A stretch of 16,829 bases of DNA from Acidobacteriota bacterium. Lineage in GTDB: Bacteria > Acidobacteriota > Terriglobia > Versatilivoradales > Versatilivoraceae. Position 1 is the first letter of the stretch. Each line of letters begins with the position of its first letter. The notes under the pieces are model-generated. The model searched no databases and was not told where the DNA came from. It saw only the letters and a program-made list of their open reading frames with translations. The translations under genes were made by a program, and so were the position numbers. The stretch lies in assembly GCA_026706225.1 (NCBI GenBank), contig JAPOZE010000518.1, positions 1-16,829 on the forward strand. The letters run 5' to 3'. Below, in pieces: positions 6,444 through 12,972 of this stretch.

Positions 6444-9400
6444 ATGGTCGCTACAGCCTTTCCCCATTCATTGAAACAGAGCCTGAGTCTGGCGGGTCTG
6501 CTCCTGCTGGCCCTGAGCCTGGGAGGTTGGGCCTGGTCCCAGCAAGCGGAGCCGGCCCAGGCCGATGCGGAAGGCGAATTCACCTTTCGCGTGCCGGTCG
6601 ACGTGGTGGTGGTCAGGGCCATAGTCACCGAGCGCGGCAAGCCGGTCACCGGCCTCACCGTGGAGGACTTCACCGTCTTCGAGGACGGCAAGCCGCTTCC
6701 CATCCAGAGTTTCACCCGGGAGTCCTACGAAATTGTCCGGTCGCATGAGCCTGAGAGTGGTCAGCAGGCAGTGGCGACCGATGGAGCCATTGCGGAGGCA
6801 CCGCCGGCTCCGTCTGCCGGTCCCGCCTCGAGTCGGCCACACTTCATCAGCCTGCTGATCGACGACGTCACCTCGCCCTCCCACGGAGCCTTGAAGCGCA
6901 CTGTCGACGCCATCGAGAAGTTTGTGCAGGAACGGGTGCAGCCCGGCGACAGGGTCGCCCTGGTGGCGGCTTCCGGCAAGTTTCACCAGCCCTTCACCGC
7001 CGACCGCCGGAAACTCCTCCAGGCGGTGCGGCTCCTGCCCGGGAAGCTGAACCGCCGGCGACTGGTGAGATCCGACTGTCCGGCCATCAGCGACCTGCAG
7101 GCCCAGAGGATCCACAACGAAACCGATCCCCTGGCGCTGGAGACGGCCATTTCGGAGAAGGTCTTCTGCAATCAGATGGTTTCAGGGGGAGTCCTGGGCT
7201 CCAGCCAGGGTGGCAGGGACCAGAATCCCCGGGCATTCAGGAACACCAACCTGCTTAGCTTAGACCTGACCCAGGGCAACTCGGAACAGCGGCGCAACGC
7301 CGAGGTGGTGGTCCGCGCCCAGGCCTCCCGCATCCACCGGGAGAACGAGTACTGGAGCCGCAACCTGCTGCACACGCTTCAGCAGCACCTCCGGTCGCTC
7401 CAGCACTTCGAGGGCAGAAAGAGCCTGCTGCTGGTCTCGGACGGTTTTCTGGCCCAGCACCTCCGCTACGAGTTGCAGGGGGTGGTTCACGCCGCGCTGC
7501 GGTCAGGGACCATTCTGAGCACGGTCGATATGCGGGGCCTCTATACCACTTCCTACCGCGCCTCGGAGGTGGCTGCCCTGGCGACCGAGGCCACCCTGTC
7601 CCAGATGTCCATGCGGGTGGAGAATATGCGCGTGCAGTCCGAGCCCCTGGCCCAGTTGGCCCTGGAGACGGGCGGGGTCCATTTCCACAACGACAACGAT
7701 CTCTTCGGCGGGCTGAAGCAGATCGCCGACAGCCAGTCCTTCTATTACGTGCTGACCTACGCCTCTCCGGCCACCGCATCGGACGGACGTTACCACCGGA
7801 TCAACGTCAAGGTTTCGCGTCCTGGCCTCGAGGTGACCCACCGCAAGGGCTACTATGCTCCCAGAGAGGACCCCACCTATATTGCCCTCAAGAAGAGGGA
7901 AGTTCTGGACGCCCTGCGGGCTCCCGGAAATCTGAACGAGATTCCCATCCGTCTTTCCTACAATGCCTTTCCCGTCGGCGAGGACCGCTACCGGGTCGAC
8001 GTTTTTACCCGCATCGACTTCGAGCGCCTGCCCTTCCTGGACCAGCAGGACCGCCAGACCAATCTGCTGCATCTGATCACGGCCGCCTACGCCGAGAAGG
8101 GCGATTTCCTGGGGGGGCAGGAGAAGCAGTTGGACCTGAGATTGACCCGGTCCGGCCGGCAGGAGCTGGCGGTCCTGGGAGCGACTTCCAAAGTCACGCT
8201 GGAAGCGCCGCCCGGGGTGCACGAACTCAAGGCAGTGGTGCGCGAAAGCGTGGATGCCGTCATTGGCTCCGTCCAGGAAAGGGTCGTCCTGGCCGAGCGC
8301 CTCCCTGCCGGGAAGCCCTTCGGCCCCAAGGACCGCCTGCTAGCCGCCTTGGCGGCACCGGGTCCGTCCGCCGAAATCGCCCTGAGCCTCTCGACCTACA
8401 CCTTCTACTCGGATTCCCAACAAGCTCTGATTCGCTTTTCGGCCGAGGCGCGGCTGCCTGAGGACGGTGTCCTCGCCGCTGCATCCCTGGAGCCGCTGCA
8501 AGTTCTGGGATTGGCGGTGAGAGAGGACGGAGAAATCGCCTCGCTGTTCGGCAGCTCGGTCGGGATTGACGACACAAGCGGGAAAGCGGCCCTCGGCGGC
8601 CGTATGAAATTGCCCCCGGGGCGTTACCGCCTGAAGCTGGCCGTGGCCGATATCAGCGGGAGAGTGGGTAACGCCGAGGAAGACCTGTACATACCGGCCT
8701 TGCCGGAGGATCGGCTGGCCACCAGCAGCCTGGTTGCGTCCAGGGAACTGAAGAACTATCCGCCCTCGGTGTTTGCGGTGCAGGCCAAGTTGAACGACGA
8801 ATTGGATCCCTTAATCCATCAGGGCTTTCAAGTACGGGCTCCGTCCTCCCGCAGGTTCACGCGGGGAGAACCGCTGGTTGTCTTCTACAGGATCTACAAC
8901 CTGGCGGCCGAGGATAGTCAGAACCCCCTGATGGCCAAGGTCTTCCTGGTCGGGGAGAGCGGAGGCTCCAGGGAGTTTCCACCGGTCCTGCTCAACAAGG
9001 GAATGGAAGCCGCCACCCGGGGGGAAGCCGGCGTGGCCTTCCAGCTTCCCACGGCAGACCTGGCGCCGGGCAAATATTCTCTTGCGGTGGAAACGCGGAA
9101 CGTTTCGGGTTCCCGAAGCGTCCTGGCCCGCTTGGAGCCTATCGAGATTTTGCCGGGGGAAGGCGAGGCGGTTGCGTCCAACCTGGAAGGGAATGGAGCG
9201 CCGGTTGGGAGCGCGGTCCCGGATCTGCCCAGACCGGGTGAAGAGGACGTGCAGGAAGAAGTCGATATGCTGGCCATCGCCGGCACGGAAGATCAGGCCC
9301 GGCGGGTGGGCTTGATCGAAGCCTTCCTGGTCCGGCATCCCGAGTCCGACCGGGTTCGGGAGCTACGCCGGCAAGCCACCTGGATCTACTGGCAGCTCAA

Positions 9401-9992
9401 CCATTTTCCAAAGGCCATCGAGCACGGCGAGGCCAGCTTGTCGGATTCTCCCTCCGACCCCCAGGTCCTGACCATTCTGACGATCGCCTATCATGCGCTG
9501 GATGAGCCCGCCAAGTCCATCCGACGGGCCTCCAGGGCGGTTCGAAGCCTGCGAGGCCTCGAACGCCCCGGTCAAATGGACCCGCAGCGTTGGCAGTCCC
9601 GGATCGACGGTCTCATGTCCCAGAACTATGCCTACATGGGGAGCGCCTACCTGTCGCAGTACGAGGCCGGCCGAAACAACTCCTCCGACCGGGATGTCGG
9701 ACTCAACCTGCAGAAAGCTCACCTTTACTCCTCCCGGGCAGTCGAGTTGGCACCCCACTCCGACTTCGCCCAGTTCCAGCTCGGCATCGTCTTCTGCGCC
9801 AGAAATCAGGTGGTGGAGGCCATCGAGCCCCTGGCCAAGGCCGTGGTTCTCAACGGCCGCTTCGGTGAGATCGCCCGCGAGAACCTGGAATCGGTCTACC
9901 GGGCCATCAACCAGGGGTCATTGGATGGCCTGGAGGATCTGCTGGCCCAGGCCAGGCACGAACTGGACAACGGCAAGCCCTCCTCGCTCTGA
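6444..9992 (+). CDS. VWFA-related (Acidobacterial type) exported protein with C-terminal TPR-like region
   Basis: 1182 residues. A signal peptide (SLAGLLLLALSLGG, cleavage near WAWSQ) is followed by the N-terminal beta unit of the VWFA-related Acidobacterial family (about 47-95: VDVVVVRAIV, GKPVTGLTVEDFTVFEDGKP). A von Willebrand A fold begins near 133 (FISLLIDDVTS, with D140/D141 and T143 where a metal site would be) and continues with RKSLLLVSDGF at about 326 and YYVLTYASP to KGYYAPRED near 475. Residues about 490-900 are beta-rich and resemble the second half of the GWxTD protein (LSYNAFPVGE, LPEDRLATSS, FYRIYNLA, LAPGKYSLAVE). The C-terminal 250 residues are helical and TPR-like (WIYWQLNHFPKAIEHGEASL, LGIVFCARNQVVEAIEPL). 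It likely serves in extracytoplasmic protein binding. The upstream in-frame ATG at 6387 would bury the signal peptide, so 6444 was chosen. It is 148 bases after the GWxTD gene and probably co-transcribed. Confidence 0.88.
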   Translation: MVATAFPHSLKQSLSLAGLLLLALSLGGWAWSQQAEPAQADAEGEFTFRVPVDVVVVRAIVTERGKPVTGLTVEDFTVFEDGKPLPIQSFTRESYEIVRSHEPESGQQAVATDGAIAEAPPAPSAGPASSRPHFISLLIDDVTSPSHGALKRTVDAIEKFVQERVQPGDRVALVAASGKFHQPFTADRRKLLQAVRLLPGKLNRRRLVRSDCPAISDLQAQRIHNETDPLALETAISEKVFCNQMVSGGVLGSSQGGRDQNPRAFRNTNLLSLDLTQGNSEQRRNAEVVVRAQASRIHRENEYWSRNLLHTLQQHLRSLQHFEGRKSLLLVSDGFLAQHLRYELQGVVHAALRSGTILSTVDMRGLYTTSYRASEVAALATEATLSQMSMRVENMRVQSEPLAQLALETGGVHFHNDNDLFGGLKQIADSQSFYYVLTYASPATASDGRYHRINVKVSRPGLEVTHRKGYYAPREDPTYIALKKREVLDALRAPGNLNEIPIRLSYNAFPVGEDRYRVDVFTRIDFERLPFLDQQDRQTNLLHLITAAYAEKGDFLGGQEKQLDLRLTRSGRQELAVLGATSKVTLEAPPGVHELKAVVRESVDAVIGSVQERVVLAERLPAGKPFGPKDRLLAALAAPGPSAEIALSLSTYTFYSDSQQALIRFSAEARLPEDGVLAAASLEPLQVLGLAVREDGEIASLFGSSVGIDDTSGKAALGGRMKLPPGRYRLKLAVADISGRVGNAEEDLYIPALPEDRLATSSLVASRELKNYPPSVFAVQAKLNDELDPLIHQGFQVRAPSSRRFTRGEPLVVFYRIYNLAAEDSQNPLMAKVFLVGESGGSREFPPVLLNKGMEAATRGEAGVAFQLPTADLAPGKYSLAVETRNVSGSRSVLARLEPIEILPGEGEAVASNLEGNGAPVGSAVPDLPRPGEEDVQEEVDMLAIAGTEDQARRVGLIEAFLVRHPESDRVRELRRQATWIYWQLNHFPKAIEHGEASLSDSPSDPQVLTILTIAYHALDEPAKSIRRASRAVRSLRGLERPGQMDPQRWQSRIDGLMSQNYAYMGSAYLSQYEAGRNNSSDRDVGLNLQKAHLYSSRAVELAPHSDFAQFQLGIVFCARNQVVEAIEPLAKAVVLNGRFGEIARENLESVYRAINQGSLDGLEDLLAQARHELDNGKPSSL

Positions 9993-10098
9993 CGGGCGCT
10001 CCGTCGGACCGACCTCGAATTCCTTCCAGCCATTTGCCACCAATGCTTCTGAAGGGCTGACGGCGTCAAACCACCCCAGCGACAGCCGGGGGTTCGAA

Positions 10099-10124
10099 CA
10101 GAGCCGCGAAGCACGACGGCTCTG
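10099..10124 (+). terminator. Hairpin after the VWA gene, possible terminator
   Basis: CAGAGCCG (10099-10106), a 10-base loop and CGGCTCTG (10117-10124) form a perfect 8-bp stem about 107 bases past the VWA stop. There is no T-run, so if it ends transcription it would need help (for example Rho) or act by protecting the 3' end. Confidence 0.35.
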
Positions 10125-10195
10125 CCGCATGGGCAGGGCGACAGCCCGGCAGCCCGGCGCGCGCCCCCTCGAGGAGCAAGAGTGAGGGGAGGAGG

Positions 10196-10225
10196 CCCAC
10201 CCGGGAGCGCGGGCGTCCCGCCCGC
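10196..10225. repeat. 30-bp intergenic repeat, copy 1
   Basis: A 30-base segment, containing the core GGGAGCGCGGGCGTCCCGCC, that recurs without mismatch at 12712-12741. Inside it GCGGG (10209-10213), CGT and CCCGC (10217-10221) form a 5-bp hairpin, so it has the shape of a REP-like palindromic element. Both copies are non-coding and lie on either side of the TPR-cytochrome gene. Confidence 0.75.
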
Positions 10226-10269
10226 ATGCACTCCCGTTGTGTGCCACTCGGTTTCCCCGCGATGGGGCA

Positions 10270-10287
10270 GCCGGCAATCCTGCCGGC
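10270..10287. other. GC-rich hairpin in the spacer before the TPR-cytochrome gene
   Basis: GCCGGCA (10270-10276), ATCC and TGCCGGC (10281-10287) form a perfect 7-bp stem with a 4-base loop. No T-run follows. It may belong to the same class of dispersed palindromic elements as the 30-bp repeat just upstream. Confidence 0.45.
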
Positions 10288-10362
10288 GGGAACGCCATGG
10301 GTTCGGTCGAAGCGGAGTCCTGGCGGCATGAGCTTGCGGTACATCCCGCGGGTACCCCGGCC

Positions 10363-10392
10363 TTGATTTTGAGACCGCCGGCGTCTCATAAT
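10363..10392 (+). promoter_or_regulatory. Candidate promoter with palindromic operator for the TPR-cytochrome gene
   Basis: TTGATT (10363-10368; 4 of 6) and CATAAT (10387-10392; 5 of 6) are 18 bases apart, about 85 bases before the ATG at 10477. The spacer holds an inverted repeat, GAGAC (10371-10375) and GTCTC (10383-10387), around a GCCGGC core. A palindrome in this position is where a repressor or a DNA-distorting activator would bind. The regulator is unknown. Confidence 0.4.
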
Positions 10393-10476
10393 CGATGCAG
10401 TTGGATAATGACTGCTGGCTTCTGCAGACGGGAAAAGCCGGCGGATTCCAGAAGCCAAGCGCGGCCGGGTACGGCG

Positions 10477-12654
10477 ATGAAATTCGAGAAGCACATCTTC
10501 ATGCCCCGCGGGTTCCGGATTGGCTCCCGCATGGCGGTTGTCTCCCTCGGGCTCATGGGCCTCCTCTTGAGCGGCGGCCCACTGCAGGCCCAATCTCCCG
10601 CCTACCTGGAAGCCCGGCAGAAGTACGAGAGGCAGGAGTACCTGGCTGCCATGCTGCCGGCCCAGAGGGCGGTCGAGGAGGATGGAGGCAACGCTGCCTA
10701 CCGGCATCTGTACGGAGCCATCCTGCTGAAGCTCAAACAGTATTCCGACGCCGAAGAGCATCTTCGCAAGGCAGTGGCTCTGGACCCTCAAAACGGTCTG
10801 TATCAGTCCACGCTGAAGGAGTTCCTGGCCGCCCGAAAGGCGGCGGAAAGACCCATTCGTTCCCTGGTCGGCGACACCGACGAACGGGAGCAGGTCACCT
10901 TGTGGTGGGAAGACCTGCCGGAGGACGTTCGCACCGATTTCCGGGCCACCGGCAGCCGGAGCAACATCCATCCCGAGGACTATGTCGGGCCCGAGAGCTG
11001 CAAGAGCTGTCACCAGGAGCAGTACCGGTCGTGGTCGCGGCACGCCCATCGCTGGATGAACGCCCTGGCCGACGACTCCACCGTCAAGGGAGATTTCTCC
11101 GGAAAGGCCCGGATTGCCTATCTCGGGGGTGAGGCGGTTTTCTTCAAGGAAGGCGGCCGCTACAAGATGCGGCTGCAGCGGGGCGAGGTCCGCCGTGTCT
11201 ACCAGATAAACCAGACCATCGGCTCGCGCTTCTTCCAGTACTACATCGGCAAGCAGATCGAGGGCCCCGAACCCCGCGACCACCTCTTTTATCACCAGGA
11301 TCACGTGCTGTTCTTCGGCTACTGGCTGGAACAGCGGCAGTGGGTGCCCATCGTCCACGTGGGCCCCGAGCTGCCCGACGGGGAAAGGCCCGACCCCTTC
11401 GATCCGCCCACCTCCCAACCCTTCCTGGCCCGCTACTCCAGCCGCTGCAACTTCTGTCACACCACCTTCCCGCTGGGAGACATGCTGGCCCGCAATCCCT
11501 CCCGCATGGCCCGCCACGTTCCGGTTCCTCTGCACTTCTCCCTGGGGCACTATCTGGATCAGAACCAGCCCGGCATCGTGGATTTTCTCCGGAGCCCCGC
11601 CGAAGCCAGCGACGAGGACATCCTGCAAGTACGTCAGGAGTTGGTCAAGCTGGAGGCGCCCCAGTACGCGGCCACCCTGGGGGTGAGCTGCGAAGCCTGC
11701 CACCTGGGAGGTAGGGAACACGTGGCCTCCGGCGGCAAGCAGCCGCCCGGTTTTTTCCCTTCCAGTCCCTTCCTGTTGGTGGATACGCGCGAAAGGGACG
11801 TCTCCTTCGGGCGCACCCACGACAACCTCAACTGGGCCTGCGGGCGGTGCCACGTGGGGACCAGGCCGACCTACGCCAACGGGATCTCCACCTGGAACTC
11901 CACCGAGTACAGCGACGCCGTCCAGGGCAGTTGTTTCTCACAGCTTCGCTGCATCGACTGCCACAACCCCCACGAGACCATCGGTCCTCGCTGGTCCAGG
12001 CCTCCCGACGAGGATGACCGGCTGTGTCTCAGGTGCCACCAGCAGTTGGAGCCGGCGCAGGCCAGGCGGGATCACACCCACCATCCTGACGGCAGCAGCG
12101 GAGCCCGCTGCATGAACTGCCACCGTCCGCGCATCAACGAAGGCATCCAGGACCTGGTGCGCACCCACACCATCTTCTCGCCCACCGACAAGGCCATGAT
12201 TGAAGCCAACCACCCCAACGCCTGCAACATGTGCCACACCGACCGAACCATCGACTGGACGGTGGGCCATCTGAAGGAATGGTACGGCGCCGGGTATTCG
12301 GAAGAGAAGCTGGCCGAGAACTACCCCGACCGGGAACGGCCGGTGGCGGTGGGCTGGCTTCAGAGCGAGTCGCCGGCGGTCCGGCTGGTGGGAGCCGACG
12401 TCCTCAGCCGCACCGGCGCCGGTTGGGCGCTGCCGGAGTTGATCGGAGTGCTGGATGACCCTTACTTGATCAACCGCCAGTTCACCCGGCGATGGCTCGA
12501 CACGATGCTGGAAGTGCGCTTGCAGGATTTCGGTTACCGGTTCTACATGACCCCGGAGGAGCGCCGCGGTCCGATTGCCAGAATTCGGGCCGAGCTGTGG
12601 CATCGAAAGCGAGCCGTGGCCCAGAGCAGCTCCAGCCCCACACCCTCACGGTGA
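10477..12654 (+). CDS. Exported TPR-octaheme cytochrome c fusion protein with HEAT-like tail
   Basis: 725 residues. The signal peptide is at about 18-38 (MAVVSLGLMGLLLSG, ending LQAQS). Residues about 40-100 are the TPR module shared with the two TPR proteins of this locus (EARQKYERQEYLAAML, LYGAILLKLKQYSDAEEHL). Eight CXXCH heme motifs follow, at about 175 (CKSCH), 324 (CNFCH), 405 (CEACH), 455 (CGRCH), 492 (CIDCH, then NPHE), 517 (CLRCH), 545 (CMNCH) and 583 (CNMCH). The segment 210-300 between the first two hemes is mixed beta sequence (RRVYQINQTIGSRFFQYYIG). Residues about 628-690 (SPAVRLVGADVLSR, LPELIGVLDDPYLINRQF) look like one or two HEAT units. It should be a periplasmic electron-transfer protein or a redox enzyme; the substrate is unknown. 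The order of hemes 3-7 matches hemes 3-7 of the cytochrome at 2125. The frame continues upstream to 10237, but only the 10477 start places the signal peptide properly. Confidence 0.88.
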   Translation: MKFEKHIFMPRGFRIGSRMAVVSLGLMGLLLSGGPLQAQSPAYLEARQKYERQEYLAAMLPAQRAVEEDGGNAAYRHLYGAILLKLKQYSDAEEHLRKAVALDPQNGLYQSTLKEFLAARKAAERPIRSLVGDTDEREQVTLWWEDLPEDVRTDFRATGSRSNIHPEDYVGPESCKSCHQEQYRSWSRHAHRWMNALADDSTVKGDFSGKARIAYLGGEAVFFKEGGRYKMRLQRGEVRRVYQINQTIGSRFFQYYIGKQIEGPEPRDHLFYHQDHVLFFGYWLEQRQWVPIVHVGPELPDGERPDPFDPPTSQPFLARYSSRCNFCHTTFPLGDMLARNPSRMARHVPVPLHFSLGHYLDQNQPGIVDFLRSPAEASDEDILQVRQELVKLEAPQYAATLGVSCEACHLGGREHVASGGKQPPGFFPSSPFLLVDTRERDVSFGRTHDNLNWACGRCHVGTRPTYANGISTWNSTEYSDAVQGSCFSQLRCIDCHNPHETIGPRWSRPPDEDDRLCLRCHQQLEPAQARRDHTHHPDGSSGARCMNCHRPRINEGIQDLVRTHTIFSPTDKAMIEANHPNACNMCHTDRTIDWTVGHLKEWYGAGYSEEKLAENYPDRERPVAVGWLQSESPAVRLVGADVLSRTGAGWALPELIGVLDDPYLINRQFTRRWLDTMLEVRLQDFGYRFYMTPEERRGPIARIRAELWHRKRAVAQSSSSPTPSR

Positions 12655-12711
12655 AGACGGCTTTCAGAGAAGTTGCCCGCCGGATACCCTCCACCGCACC
12701 ATCGGGACGAC

Positions 12712-12741
12712 CCCACCCGGGAGCGCGGGCGTCCCGCCCGC
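12712..12741. repeat. 30-bp intergenic repeat, copy 2
   Basis: Identical over 30 bases to 10196-10225 and in the same orientation, including the GCGGG/CCCGC hairpin (12725-12737). The flanking bases differ between the copies, so the unit appears to be the 30-mer itself and not part of a longer duplication. Confidence 0.75.
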
Positions 12742-12747
12742 CCCTGT

Positions 12748-12762
12748 CCGGGCGCAGCCCGG
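12748..12762 (+). terminator. GC hairpin after the TPR-cytochrome gene
   Basis: CCGGGC (12748-12753), GCA and GCCCGG (12757-12762) form a perfect 6-bp stem with a 3-base loop about 95 bases after the stop. There is no T-run, so a role as terminator is only possible, not shown. Confidence 0.3.
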
Positions 12763-12923
12763 CCCCACTCCCCCCTCCGATCGACCGCAAACGGCGCCGA
12801 GGCTCTCCTTCCGTCCTGCCGGCCTCTCGACAATCTGACCGGAGCAACGCCTTTCCGTGCTGTTCAATAGTACCTATGGGTCTGTTGTTTCACCCTCGAA
12901 GGAACCGCTTGCGAAGAACGGGT

Positions 12924-12964
12924 TTGAAGATGCGGAGAATGACAGGCATAATCTACGCAGGAAG
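12924..12964 (+). promoter_or_regulatory. Promoter and ribosome binding site of the Fic gene
   Basis: TTGAAG (12924-12929; 4 of 6) and CATAAT (12947-12952; 5 of 6) are exactly 17 bases apart. AGGAAG (12959-12964) is an excellent ribosome binding site 8 bases before ATG 12973 and decides that start over the in-frame GTG at 12964. If this promoter is used, the leader is only about 14 bases and begins close to the ribosome binding site. Confidence 0.5.
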
Positions 12965-12972
12965 TGCGGAGA

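Larger units (their letters stand above)
9993..10476. other. Non-coding stretch with hairpins, a repeat and a promoter
   Basis: No gene is supported in these 484 bases; the open frames here translate to low-complexity arginine/glycine/proline-rich peptides typical of GC-rich spacers. In order it holds an 8-bp hairpin (10099-10124), a copy of a 30-bp intergenic repeat (10196-10225), a 7-bp hairpin (10270-10287) and a promoter-like element with a palindrome in its spacer (10363-10392). Confidence 0.7.
12655..12972. other. Non-coding stretch between the TPR-cytochrome and Fic genes
   Basis: These 318 bases contain no supported gene. They hold the second copy of the 30-bp repeat (12712-12741), a hairpin directly after it (12748-12762), then a lower-GC part with the Fic promoter and ribosome binding site and a 13-base direct repeat around the Fic start. 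Confidence 0.7.

Noticed and set aside
5152..6474. Second plus-strand open frame inside the GWxTD gene
   Set aside because: It overlaps a gene with strong family evidence in another frame and translates to an R/G/Q/P/H-rich sequence typical of shifted GC-rich codons.
10237..10476. Longer N-terminus for the TPR-cytochrome protein
   Set aside because: The extension crosses a hairpin and the promoter element and buries the signal peptide; it has no family-like sequence.
10066..11853. Long minus-strand open frame opposite the TPR-cytochrome gene
   Set aside because: It covers the CXXCH-rich coding region and the intergenic repeat. Its translation has no domain pattern and is explained by antisense codon bias.
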